Source: Oleiharenicola sp. (lineage in GTDB: Bacteria; Verrucomicrobiota; Verrucomicrobiia; Opitutales; Opitutaceae). From it: a DNA stretch of 64,000 nucleotides. Made by a program: the position numbers and the translations under genes. Each line of letters begins with the position of its first letter. Positions within the stretch are counted from its first letter, which is position 1. A model generated the notes under the pieces. That model saw only the letters and a list, made by a program, of their open reading frames with translations, searched no databases and was not told where the DNA came from. Below, in pieces: positions 1 to 8,893 of the stretch. The stretch covers positions 1-64,000 of the forward strand of contig JANYDW010000039.1 of NCBI GenBank assembly GCA_025363455.1, in the 5' to 3' direction.

Positions 1-2
1 AC

Positions 3-857
3 TTGCTCATCATTTGGGCGCTCGCCGCCCTGGCGCTGCGTTTCGGTAATCAGTGGAATGTGGAATCGGCCGAACCTTATTTCCTGATGGGAACGGGCGT
101 CATCGTAATTGGAATGGCGGTCTGGACACTATGGCGCATCCGAAAAAATTCAGGACACCATCATCACCACCATGACGAATCGAAATCGCTCGTTACCTCG
201 GATGGCACACTTGACCTGAGCGTGTTTGAGGAGGGCGTGCCGCCTCGGTTTCGCATTGCCGCTGGCTCGCTCCCGATTGAGCCAGTTCTCGTCCGCACCA
301 TCAGGCCCGGCGGTGAGGTGCAGACCTTCAGCTTCGTTCGGCGGCCGGATTTCTGGGAGTCCAACGAAACGATTCCCGAGCCACACGAATTCCAAGTGGA
401 AGCGTTGCTGAATGGTCCGTCGGGGGAAAGCACCGTAGCCGTCGATTTCAGCGAGGAACATCACCACCACGAGAGCGAAGAAGACGACGCGCACGCCCGA
501 GAGCACGCCGAACAGATTCGCCGTCGCTTTGACGGTCGCGAGGTCACCACTGGACAAATCGTTCTTTTCGGTCTGACCGGTGGGCTGATGCCCTGCCCCG
601 CGGCACTGTCCATCCTGCTGCTGTGCTTGCAGGTCAAAAAATTCACGCTCGGATTTTCTCTGGTCGCCGCGTTTAGTTTTGGCCTCGCGCTGACGCTCGT
701 CACTGTCGGCGTTGTCGCTGCTTGGGGTATGAAGGAAGTCTCGAAGCGTTCGGGCACTTTGAGTCGGCTAGCGGAAAAGGCACCTTATCTGTCGTCCATT
801 CTGCTAATCGTCTTAGGAGTGGTGTTTTTCGCGCGCGGTATTTGGCACTTCGTTTGA
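3..857 (+). CDS. Nickel/cobalt efflux protein, RcnA/NreB-like (5' truncated)
   Basis: The C-terminal part of an inner-membrane metal exporter of the NicO/RcnA family, which removes Ni2+ or Co2+ from the cytoplasm. The frame is open from the first bases and begins inside a membrane helix, so the true start and the early His/Asp motifs lie left of the window. Visible are a hydrophobic segment, a long hydrophilic loop with a run of six His and a second run of four His followed by Glu/Asp-rich sequence, then a segment with LMPCPAALSILLL and two further membrane helices. His-rich loops are typical of metal transporters. No partner gene is visible; the family is often next to an RcnR/CsoR regulator, which would be off the window. 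The family call is good; the metal is inferred. Confidence 0.8.
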   Translation: MLIIWALAALALRFGNQWNVESAEPYFLMGTGVIVIGMAVWTLWRIRKNSGHHHHHHDESKSLVTSDGTLDLSVFEEGVPPRFRIAAGSLPIEPVLVRTIRPGGEVQTFSFVRRPDFWESNETIPEPHEFQVEALLNGPSGESTVAVDFSEEHHHHESEEDDAHAREHAEQIRRRFDGREVTTGQIVLFGLTGGLMPCPAALSILLLCLQVKKFTLGFSLVAAFSFGLALTLVTVGVVAAWGMKEVSKRSGTLSRLAEKAPYLSSILLIVLGVVFFARGIWHFV

Positions 858-1160
858 GCTGGAACCGGCTGCCGGACTCCGAGCCGAAGGGGCGCGGCGC
901 AGCCGCGAGTGCGCAGCACCTGTGCCGGTTCGGAGGCACGCCAATCCCCGCTCGTCTCGCCGAAGCCTCGGCGAAGGCGGATTTTGTCGCGCCGGAGGCC
1001 CGGCGAAGGCGGGTGGGGACGCCAACTAAACCCGCCAATCCGGCGGGTTTTTAGTTGAGGGTTGATGAAACCCTCACCTTACACCCGCCCTTCGCCGGAC
1101 GGTATCAGGCGGCCGCCCCAGTCGACCCCAAATTATCCCGGGTCGAGCGACTCGGGAATT
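858..1160. other. Intergenic region with REP-like repeats and a terminator
   Basis: About 300 bases without a convincing gene between two converging genes. Around 954-1015 the sequence GGCGAAGGCGG occurs twice, each next to a partly complementary GC-rich stretch (TCGCCGAAGCC and GCCGGAGGCC), giving REP-like hairpins. A clear hairpin terminator follows at 1028-1052. Weak frames that cross the region have no recognisable product. Confidence 0.6.
1028..1052. terminator. Rho-independent terminator
   Basis: A 9-bp perfect stem (AAACCCGCC at 1028-1036 and GGCGGGTTT at 1042-1050) with a 5-base loop, followed by more T. It lies between the converging exporter gene and the GH1-like gene and could serve both strands. 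Confidence 0.75.
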
Positions 1161-2744
1161 TTACGGCTCAGTGATGGCGTCAATCAGCTGATCGATGTGC
1201 GCATGGACGCTGGCCAGCGTACGGGGCGAGTCGGGGCCGCGAGGCGGGGGATTCAGCGCAGTGATGACGCCCCACGGGGTCGCGGACGCGGCCTCAGTGA
1301 GCGTGGGCTCGGTTGCCAACTTGAACGCCAATCCGCGCATTTCGCAGGCCCCCGCGTAAGTGGCGGCGGCCTCCGCGTTGGCACCCACTACCAAGAGCGG
1401 AGGCCTAGGCTGAGGCGAGTCCACGACGGCGGTCCCCGGTCCGTCGTGCGGCGCACTCACCGGGGGAAAAGTGTAGCGCAACGGGCGGCGCCACCAGCCC
1501 GGGCCCCGGGCCGCGGGATGATGAAAGCGGCCGGTCCGGGCCAGGCTGCGAATGGCCTTGGCCACCGCGGTTTCCCGCGGAACCCCACTGCGCACGTCGA
1601 AGGCGCCCACTTCGTAATATCCGGCCTGACGGAGCAGCAGCGAATCCCAATCATACGCGCCGAACAGCGCCCAAGCCGTCACGGCGCGAATGTCGGCGCC
1701 TCCGGCTCTCACCTGCTGGGCCGCACTCCATATCTCCTGCAGCCAGCGCAACTGCTCATCGCGGGTACAGGCGAGCTGGACCTCGGTGATCGCGATCGGG
1801 CGGTGGTAACGCTGCCAGAGTTCGCCGAGCAGTCGGGCCGGCCCGGCGGCGCCTTCCACGCGGACGCGCACGGCGGGCACGTCGGCGTAAGCCTGGCGGC
1901 CATTGCCGCCGTGGTAGCCCGGGGGATAGTTTTCCAGCCGTTCGTCCAGGAACCGCTCGCTGGTTACATAGTGGTTCATGCCGAGGATGTCGGGCAAACA
2001 TGGATCGGAGATGAAGGATTCTAGTTCGTCGCGCCCAATTCCCGCCGCGAGCAGATGGTGGTATAACGGCCGCTCCGCCGTCAGGCGACCGCCGAGAAGA
2101 TCGAACGTCAGCCAACGGCGCTCGTTTTCGAACTCGGCCTGGTAGGCCAGGGCGTCCGTGCTGTGCGTCTTACCGATATCCTCCGTCTGGATCAACCGGG
2201 CGGCGGGATTCACCGCGCGGATGGCCCGCATGGCGGCGCGGACGGCGTGGCATTGCTGGACGAACATCCGCACGAAGGACGCATGGTCGCGGTGAAACGG
2301 GTGCCAGATCCCATACATGCCGCTAAAGCGCGCCGTGGTGAGCGGCTCATTGACCGGGGTGTAGGCGTCAACCCAGGGATAGCGGGCCGCCACGGCGCCG
2401 GCGAATCGAGCCAGCCCGGAGACAAACTCCGGGTCGAGCAAGCCGCCGGCGAGAGGACCGGCCCCGTGGTGCAGGAGACCCACGATCGGCCGGATGCCGA
2501 GCTCGCGCAGCCGGCCCAGCCGCGCGTCTGCCCACCGCCAGTCAATGGAAGCGGTGGCGTGATGTTCCCACAGGACCGGATAACGCAGCGTCCGCAGCCC
2601 CAAGGCCGCCAGGCGGTCGATATCATCTTCCCGGCGGTCGTGTCCGGTGCGGGCGAGTTGATTCTCCACACCCCGCGAGAGGCGCACGTGAGAACATTCG
2701 ACGCCCCCCCAGATTTCCAGTGGATCCCTGGCTACGCGATTCAT
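1161..2744 (-). CDS. GH1-like glycosidase with remnant RmlD-type C-terminal domain
   Basis: The first 400 residues resemble the family 1 glycosidase-like domain that in many bacteria is fused to an RmlD-type sugar-nucleotide reductase domain. NEP at residues 132-134 fits the acid/base position and the ITEVQ stretch (E321) fits the nucleophile. The last 80 residues (PLLVVGANAEAAATYAGACE and onward) look like the first beta-alpha-beta of the Rossmann reductase domain, but the protein then stops at 527 residues, while fused relatives are usually around 700. It overlaps the upstream GH2 gene by 4 bases (ATGA) and is the last gene of the glf operon, so it probably acts in synthesis or trimming of a galactose-containing surface polysaccharide. 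Substrate unknown. Confidence 0.75.
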   Translation of the reverse strand: MNRVARDPLEIWGGVECSHVRLSRGVENQLARTGHDRREDDIDRLAALGLRTLRYPVLWEHHATASIDWRWADARLGRLRELGIRPIVGLLHHGAGPLAGGLLDPEFVSGLARFAGAVAARYPWVDAYTPVNEPLTTARFSGMYGIWHPFHRDHASFVRMFVQQCHAVRAAMRAIRAVNPAARLIQTEDIGKTHSTDALAYQAEFENERRWLTFDLLGGRLTAERPLYHHLLAAGIGRDELESFISDPCLPDILGMNHYVTSERFLDERLENYPPGYHGGNGRQAYADVPAVRVRVEGAAGPARLLGELWQRYHRPIAITEVQLACTRDEQLRWLQEIWSAAQQVRAGGADIRAVTAWALFGAYDWDSLLLRQAGYYEVGAFDVRSGVPRETAVAKAIRSLARTGRFHHPAARGPGWWRRPLRYTFPPVSAPHDGPGTAVVDSPQPRPPLLVVGANAEAAATYAGACEMRGLAFKLATEPTLTEAASATPWGVITALNPPPRGPDSPRTLASVHAHIDQLIDAITEP

Positions 2745-5575
2745 GGCCGCGCGGGTCCGGTTTTACGGTCCCACTCGAGGACCAGGGTGGGACAGATCGG
2801 ATAACGGCCCGTGGCATCACCGTAGATCGTCAGGCCACCTTGATGGGCAGCCGTGGGTGACACGGCGCAACGCAGCCGCAGCACCCCGTCATCGGCACAC
2901 GTGGCGGCCACGCGATGCAGAAACTCCCCCTCGACCACGGCTTTCATGAGATAGCCATACGCCCCAAACCGACTGTCCAGATAACTCAGCACGCCGCGGG
3001 TGTCATGGGGATGATTGGGCAGCAGAACCTCGTGCACCGGAATGCCGTTGAGCGACACCGCGCACATCGTGGGAAAGGTGAAAGCGTCGGTTTGCGGGTG
3101 CCCGGGCCGGCACGCCGAGGCTTCGCACAGCAACCGCAGGCGACAGGCGCCGTCGAGCTGCCGCAGCGCTTCGGCGCGAAATTCCCATTCGAAAAACCCC
3201 GTGCCGCGCCCCTGGCACCGGCCCTGGCGCCCGGCGTCGGCCGCACTGTCGTGGCCCTCCGTCCACTCCGCGGTGGTCCACCGGTCCGCCGGGCGTCGCA
3301 GGATCAGGGTGCCGTCCCGGGTTTCGCTTTCGGGGGGAGGACCGGAGGCGACCAGGTGCTTGATGAAATTGGCGGCGATGATTTCGCCGCCGCCGGTGAT
3401 GGCCGAAACCCACAGCGTGCCCAACATCGCCTCAGCGGGAAAGGTCAGCGCGAGACGCTGGACCAGCTCAACCCGGTTTTGCGTGAAGGGAATCGGCATC
3501 CAGCCGCGCAGGAGGGCCGGGTGGATGATGCCGAGCGTGTCGATGCCCGCATAGTGCCAATGGAGGGTCACGTCGGCATAGGTGCGACGGGAAAAATGCG
3601 CCGAACAAATCTCGATCTCGGTGGTGCTGCCGGGCGCCACGCGGCTGACCGGCGGTGCGTTGATCGGCAGGACGTCGCCCTGGTTGACCAAGGTCGGAGG
3701 ATAGCCCAGTTGCTTGGGCGTCCGATCGTAGTTCAGCAGCCCGTTGTATTCCCATTCCACGTCGGTCAGCTGCGTGAAAATATAGGCGGACAGTGGGTCG
3801 TGCCGCCGCAATTCGTTGGTCAGGAATTTAAAGGTCCAGCTGATGTCCCGGTCGCCATCCAGCGCGCCCACCCCGCCATACTCGCTGTTGATGAGAGGTG
3901 CATCCGCCTGCTGGCGCCCGGCGACGTAGTTGTAGGAGGAACCCCGGTAGGATTTGGCCACGACCTCCTCGATGTGGGCCTTGGCCTTGGTGTAGTCGTC
4001 GAGGTAGAAATGCCAGGAATTGATATCCGTGTCGACGTGCCCGTACGCGGCCAGATGCTCCCACACCACCACGCTCATGTCCTCGATCAAGCGCGTCGCG
4101 TCGAGCGACTTGGCCACCAACCACATTTCATGGACCCATTTGAACGAAGAGCTGTTGGCCAATTTCTCCGCATCCTTGCGGGTGAATTTCTGCCCCAGTT
4201 TGGGGGCGATGAATTGCATCAGCTCATTCTGGCCGCCGAAGCCCCACGTCTCGTTGAAGAGGCACCAGGCGATGATCGAGGGATGATTAAAGTCCCGCTC
4301 CATACCTTGGCGCATCATGGATTCGAAGCGCCGCCGGCCGAGGGGCGTATCCCCGCCTTCGCCAAAATTCGGAAAATCCTGCATCAGCAGCATGCCCATC
4401 GTGTCCGCGCAGTAGAGCACCAGGGGATCGTCGAGCTTGATGTGGATGCGGAGAAAATCGAAGCCGGCATCCCGGGCGAAGGTGATGTCCTGCTCGATAG
4501 TCTTGAGTTGGCGGGCGGTGTAGATGCCGTCGGGGTGATAGGATTGATACAAGGCGCCGCGCAGGTAGATGGGGCGATTGTTCAAACAAAGCCGGGCGGG
4601 CGAATTCCCGGTGGGGGCCGGGGCGGTGTGAAGCTTGCGGATGCCAAAATAGCTCCGGACCGTATCGGGCTCGCCGCCGGCCTGAAGCAAACGAAACACC
4701 ACGTGATAAAGCTCGGGTTTGCGGGGGTCCCATAGGATCACGGGCGACATCGTGAGGGCACCGACGGCAGAGCCATTTTGCACCGGCAGGGTCAGGTGCT
4801 GGGTCGTCCCCGCCGGAGACACCACCGTGATTTCCAGGGACTGCGCCTGTGCGCCGGCGCAGCGCAGCTCGAAGCGCACTTCCCCCGTGTCGATGTCGGT
4901 CAGGATGCGGAAATGGTCGATGTGAGCCGCGCCCCGGGGCTCCATAAACACGGTCTGCCAGATGCCACTGGTCGGGGTGTACCAGCCCCATTGCTTGCCC
5001 ACCGGTTGCTCGTGGTTGTCCATCGGGTCCTCGACGCGGAAAACCAGGACGGCCCCGCGCGGGTCGCTTGCCGCCAGCGCGGGCGTGAGATCGATTTCCA
5101 CGGGAATGTAACCGCTTTCCCAAGCGCCCAACCGGATGCCATTGCACCACGCCTCGAGAAAGTAATCGGCCGCCCCGATCGTCAGAAACACCCGCCGATC
5201 CTTCCACTCCGGGCTGTCGGGGATCGTAACGTGGCGACGGTACCAGCCCACCTCGTACCGCGGCGAGCTGCGGTGATTCTCCCGGGTGACGACGAGGGGA
5301 TCGCGAAACACCCGGTGCGAAAAATAGTTTTCATTGCCCGCCGCATCCCCCTCGCCCCAGGCCGCCAGCGATTCCCAGCAAAAGGGCACGATGATCTGTT
5401 CCCGCCAGGCCGGCCCGCCCGGCGCGAACCAGCGCGCCTCGTGCCCGATCCGCTGCGGATCGAATCGGAATTCCCACGGGCCATTCAAGTTCAGCCAGTC
5501 GACGCCCTCGACCCGGCCCCGCTGCCGGTCGGGCCGGGGATATTCCGGACGGGGAATGGGCGAGGCGAAAAGCAT
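2741..5575 (-). CDS. Glycoside hydrolase family 2 (beta-galactosidase/glucuronidase-like)
   Basis: A 944-residue GH2-type enzyme. It has an N-terminal sugar-binding jelly-roll (about 25-215, with WYRRHVTIP), an immunoglobulin-like domain (about 220-315), a TIM barrel (about 325-620) and a C-terminal beta-rich extension. The acid/base is E442 in CLFNETWG and the nucleophile E565 in NSEYGG. No signal peptide is seen, so it is probably cytoplasmic. The start at 5575 lies 8 bases after the glf stop and just ahead of the conserved region; the frame stays open further upstream but that part lies over glf and has no family similarity. Beta-galactosidase is the likeliest activity given the galactofuranose genes next door, but GH2 enzymes also include mannosidases and glucuronidases. 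Confidence 0.85.
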   Translation of the reverse strand: MLFASPIPRPEYPRPDRQRGRVEGVDWLNLNGPWEFRFDPQRIGHEARWFAPGGPAWREQIIVPFCWESLAAWGEGDAAGNENYFSHRVFRDPLVVTRENHRSSPRYEVGWYRRHVTIPDSPEWKDRRVFLTIGAADYFLEAWCNGIRLGAWESGYIPVEIDLTPALAASDPRGAVLVFRVEDPMDNHEQPVGKQWGWYTPTSGIWQTVFMEPRGAAHIDHFRILTDIDTGEVRFELRCAGAQAQSLEITVVSPAGTTQHLTLPVQNGSAVGALTMSPVILWDPRKPELYHVVFRLLQAGGEPDTVRSYFGIRKLHTAPAPTGNSPARLCLNNRPIYLRGALYQSYHPDGIYTARQLKTIEQDITFARDAGFDFLRIHIKLDDPLVLYCADTMGMLLMQDFPNFGEGGDTPLGRRRFESMMRQGMERDFNHPSIIAWCLFNETWGFGGQNELMQFIAPKLGQKFTRKDAEKLANSSSFKWVHEMWLVAKSLDATRLIEDMSVVVWEHLAAYGHVDTDINSWHFYLDDYTKAKAHIEEVVAKSYRGSSYNYVAGRQQADAPLINSEYGGVGALDGDRDISWTFKFLTNELRRHDPLSAYIFTQLTDVEWEYNGLLNYDRTPKQLGYPPTLVNQGDVLPINAPPVSRVAPGSTTEIEICSAHFSRRTYADVTLHWHYAGIDTLGIIHPALLRGWMPIPFTQNRVELVQRLALTFPAEAMLGTLWVSAITGGGEIIAANFIKHLVASGPPPESETRDGTLILRRPADRWTTAEWTEGHDSAADAGRQGRCQGRGTGFFEWEFRAEALRQLDGACRLRLLCEASACRPGHPQTDAFTFPTMCAVSLNGIPVHEVLLPNHPHDTRGVLSYLDSRFGAYGYLMKAVVEGEFLHRVAATCADDGVLRLRCAVSPTAAHQGGLTIYGDATGRYPICPTLVLEWDRKTGPARP

Positions 5576-5583
5576 CGGCGCGT

Positions 5584-6702
5584 TCAGGCCACCGCGCGGA
5601 GAGCGGCCTGATTCGGCCCGGCGAGCCGGGCGAAGAGCGTGAGCGCCTGGCCGACCACCTGGTCCATGTTGTAATAGCGGTAGGTCCCGAGCCGGCCGAC
5701 AAAGTGCACATCCGGCGTCTTTTCGGCCAGGGCCTGGTATTGCTTGTAGAGGGCGGCGTTGGCGGGCCGGGGAATGGGATAGTACGGGTCGCCCTCGGCG
5801 GTGGGGAATTCGTAGACGATGCTGGTGGAGGCGTGCTCCTGCCCGGTAAGATATTTGAATTCGGTGATCCGGGTATAGTCGTACTCGTTCGGATAGTTGA
5901 CCACGGGTGCGGACTGGAAGACCGGCCGGTGGTGGGTCTCGTGCTTGAAGTTGAGGCAACGATAGGGCAGCGGCCCGAAACAGCAGTCGAAGTACTGGTC
6001 AATCTGGCCGGTATAGATTGTCGTCGTGCAGGGAATCTCCCGGGAGATCTCCCGGTAGTCGCAGTTGAGGAGCAGCTTGATGTTGGGATGATCGAGCATG
6101 TTTCCGAACATATGCGTGAAGCCCCGCGCCGGCATCGCCTGGAATTTGTCGGTGAAATACCGGTCGTCGCGGTTGTAGCGGACCGGCACGCGCGCGGTCA
6201 CCTGCGCATCGAGCTCGCTGGGGTCCAGGCCCCACTGCTTGCGCGTGTAGTTGCGGAAGAATTTCTCGTAGAGTTCGCGGCCGACGCTGGCGACCACCAC
6301 ATCCTCAGACGTGACCAGCTCGGGCCGGGGCTCGGCCACCGAGCTCAGATATCTTTTCATGCCCTCGGGATCGAGCCGCAGCCCGTAAAGCTCGTTGATG
6401 GTGTCGAGGTTGATGGGCATGGGCACGAGCCGGCCGTCCACGCAGACCTTCACCCGATGCTGATACTGCCGCCATTCCGTGAACTGTCCCAGGTAGGAGA
6501 AAATATCCGCCGAGTTGGTGTGGAAAATATGCGGGCCGTAGCGGTGGATGAGAATCCCATGCTGGTCATGGCAGTCGTAGGCGTTCCCCGCGATGTGCGA
6601 GCGGCGATCAACCACCAGGACCTTTTTGTTGGCCACCCGCGCCAGGCGCTCCGCCAGCACGCTGCCGGCAAAACCGGCGCCGACGATGAGGTAATCAAAC
6701 AT
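5584..6702 (-). CDS. glf: UDP-galactopyranose mutase
   Basis: A flavoenzyme that interconverts UDP-galactopyranose and UDP-galactofuranose, the donor for galactofuranose in surface polysaccharides. The 372-residue product starts with the FAD-binding motif VGAGFAGSVLAERLA and keeps YGPHIFHTN, the RKQWG segment, the MPARGFTHMF loop and the C-terminal VGRLGTYRYYNMD motif, all typical of Glf. The start at 6702 places the FAD motif at the N-terminus as usual; ATGTTTGA overlaps the stop of the upstream glycosyltransferase by 8 bases, so the two are translationally coupled. Length and motifs are complete and the enzyme looks functional. Confidence 0.95.
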   Translation of the reverse strand: MFDYLIVGAGFAGSVLAERLARVANKKVLVVDRRSHIAGNAYDCHDQHGILIHRYGPHIFHTNSADIFSYLGQFTEWRQYQHRVKVCVDGRLVPMPINLDTINELYGLRLDPEGMKRYLSSVAEPRPELVTSEDVVVASVGRELYEKFFRNYTRKQWGLDPSELDAQVTARVPVRYNRDDRYFTDKFQAMPARGFTHMFGNMLDHPNIKLLLNCDYREISREIPCTTTIYTGQIDQYFDCCFGPLPYRCLNFKHETHHRPVFQSAPVVNYPNEYDYTRITEFKYLTGQEHASTSIVYEFPTAEGDPYYPIPRPANAALYKQYQALAEKTPDVHFVGRLGTYRYYNMDQVVGQALTLFARLAGPNQAALRAVA

Positions 6703-7958
6703 GGCTGAGGCGGCCGTGCAGGACCGGGTTGGACTGATTCGATTGCTCACGCGCCTCGCGCCGACGCGCGGCGATGGCCGTTTTCACGTGGGCGTTCATC
6801 TGGCTGGTAATGCTTTCCCAGGTGTTCCGGCCCGCGAGTTCCACTCCTCGTTGCACCCGCGCCTGGTCTGGTCTCACCCCTTCCCGGCGGCAGTACGCAA
6901 TGAATTCGGCCGGCGTCTCCGCCACGTGACAGATGCCCTCGAAATTGGTTTTAACCTCGTCGAGGGCGGTCGACACGACGGGCCGGCCGGCGGCCATATA
7001 TTCCAGCGCCTTGGTGGGATTGATGAATTCCGTGGCGGCATTGCGTGCGAACGGCATCAGGCAGACGGCAAACCCTTTTGTGATTGCAGGAAGCTGGCGG
7101 TATTCCCGGCGGCCCAACCAGTGCAGGTTCGGGCGCTGGGGCAGGGAGGCCGGATCGACCTTCACCACCGGGCCCACCATGGCGACGCTCCAGCCAGGCA
7201 GCGCGTCGGCCAGTTGCGCTAGGAGCGCGTAGTCGATGCGTTCATCGACCACGCCGAAATAGCCCAGGACCTTGCCCGGCAGTGCGGCAATTTCGGCGTC
7301 AGTCGATAGAGCCGCATCGCGCGCCTGACCGAAAAGGTCCACGTCAACCCCGGTGCCGTAGAAGTGGCAGTTGGGATTAAGCGGAAGTCGCTTGTCGCGC
7401 ATTTTCCGGCCGCCGCAAAAAGACGACATCGGCGCGACGCACCAGTTCGCGCTCCCGTTTCACCAGGCCCGGAGGCGCGCCCAGAAACTGCGAAAGCTCA
7501 TCCATGCAATCATACACGATGGCGCATTCGCCGAGGTGGCCGGCAAACGCGGTGACAGCCATGGGGTCGTTGAACCAGAGCACTGGGGCGCGGAAGCGGG
7601 GATGCTCGCTCTGGAAACCCTGTAAGAGGTGGCGCCGCTCCCGGTCGATGAAATCCCCGTCCGGCCACCGGCTCGCGGGCAGGTGCATTTGCAGGACAGT
7701 GATGCGCGGTTGCCCCTCAGCCTGCCGGTACCGGATTTCGCTGTTCGTGACGTCGCTGCAATAGGTTTCGACAAACAACACATCCCGCTCGCTCGCGAGC
7801 CGGGAGAGCAATTGCTGGGGACGTTGCCACACCCCTGACCACGCCAGATGACAGAGGGCGATCAAGGGCGCGCCTCGACGTGGGGAGAAAAGGCCAGGCA
7901 CGGACGACTCGGTAAACGAGGAGAAAGAGCCTGCAAGGAGCAGTGGAGTCATGGACAT
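6695..7958 (-). pseudogene. Glycosyltransferase, frameshifted (group 1 / GT4-like)
   Basis: Two adjoining frames together make one glycosyltransferase of about 420 residues. The first (7958 down to about 7420) begins with PLIALCHLAWSGVWQRPQQL and reaches ELVRRADVVF. The second carries on with CGGRKMRDKRLPLNPNC, then a GT-B C-terminal half with FGVVDERIDY and PTKALEYMAAGRPVVST. The switch falls in a run of five T (minus strand; 7417-7421). Removing one T restores the usual ADVVF-x-GG reading, so this is a one-base insertion: a sequencing error, a recent mutation or a +1 shift. The start at 7958 is uncertain (a second Met follows at 7952). It leads the operon with glf and probably adds a galactofuranose-type sugar. 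Confidence 0.8.
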
Positions 7959-8509
7959 AGGAGAGTGGATTGATTGGTTGAGATGTGAAAACGACCGGGA
8001 CCCAGGGGGCCACGGTCCGGCAGGATACCAGCCGCGGTAACTGCCCGCCACAGGGCCGCTGCCTGATCAGCAACCCGGTTTTTTCCCCATGATGAAAAGC
8101 AAGGCCGTGCGGCGAGACGCGAGGGAGCGGAAGGTGTGGGCGCATCAGGTGGGAGGAACCCCGCGCGCAGCGGCATGCGCAGCGAGCGCGACGGCGCATC
8201 CAGGCGGGAGCGGAATTTTCGGTAGTGGGTCCGTTTGATTGTAGGTCGGGCTTTATGCCCGACGATCAACGTCCATGTCGGGGATTAACCCCGACCTACA
8301 GTACGCGAAGTCGCCGCAAGCGGCGGTTAACTTAACTCACGCCGCACGAATCAATGGTTGTGATGCACAAACGGCAATGTGGGGCGCACCGAGGACGTCG
8401 CCGAGGCTCGCTTGGAACGAAACGGCAGCGTCAGTGTGGTCAAGAGTAGCGGCGACTAGGAGCCCACCGATCTCGTGACTTTCGCCTCGGGCTGCCGTGA
8501 GAAAGGCCG
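7959..8509. other. Intergenic region, no gene recognised; one REP-like palindrome
   Basis: About 550 bases upstream of the glycosyltransferase operon. It must hold that operon's promoter, but I cannot pick out clear -35/-10 boxes. A strong palindrome lies at 8240-8300. The rest shows no convincing reading frame. Confidence 0.6.
8240..8300. repeat. REP-like palindrome, family A copy 1
   Basis: A 61-base element bounded by TGTAGGTCGGG and CCCCGACCTACA. Each half also folds on itself (GTCGGG-CTTTATG-CCCGAC and GTCGGGGATTAACCCCGAC). Related copies are at 10985-11053 and 22192-22256. Confidence 0.85.
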
Positions 8510-8827
8510 TTATCGCACGACCACGCGCTTGACCCGGCCGATTTCAGTGACGAGCACCTCTTTTTGCCGGAGCGTCCGGGCCAGTTTTCGACTCCAAGGG
8601 CGGACCTGGCTCCAGCCTGCGGCCGTGACGATGATTTGACGGGATTCCTCGCGGACGAATCTCTGGTGAACCGGGTCGAACCAACCGCCCGTGGCATTCA
8701 GGAGCGTGAAGCCGCTGGGGAAGGACGCCTGCGTCAGGGCAATTATCTTTTCCTCATCGGCTCGGGAAAAGCGATGGCCGCGCCCCACGGTGTGGCGAGC
8801 GCCCACGGTTACGGAATAACATTTCAT
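8510..8827 (-). CDS. Small conserved hypothetical protein
   Basis: A 105-residue cytoplasmic protein without signal peptide or membrane helix. Central sequence FPSGFTLLNATGGWFDP followed by REESRQIIVTAA recalls the DUF3574 layout (a Pro-Gly-rich turn, G-x-W, then an E-x-x-x-I strand), but I cannot confirm membership. ATG at 8827 is preferred over an in-frame TTG at 8857 because MKCYSVTVGA begins the first strand. It ends in a basic tail. Gene neighbours give no functional clue, and there is no shared operon with the SDR gene on the same strand 66 bases downstream that can be shown. Confidence 0.55.
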   Translation of the reverse strand: MKCYSVTVGARHTVGRGHRFSRADEEKIIALTQASFPSGFTLLNATGGWFDPVHQRFVREESRQIIVTAAGWSQVRPWSRKLARTLRQKEVLVTEIGRVKRVVVR

Positions 8828-8893
8828 ACCGATCACGCGGCCAGGTTCCGGCGTCAAAGGAGTTGCTGTCGCCCTGAGGGTATCATGCCGATG

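Noticed and set aside
172-190. Histidine run as a cloning tag
   Set aside because: It is inside a natural exporter loop, is followed by a second His run, and such loops are common in nickel/cobalt transporters.
2915-4735. Plus-strand frame of 606 residues over the GH2 gene
   Set aside because: Opposite strand of a well-supported glycosidase; no domain recognisable.
5576-5959. Longer N-terminus for the GH2 protein
   Set aside because: The extra 128 residues run antiparallel in reading sense to no known domain and overlap the glf gene in another frame.
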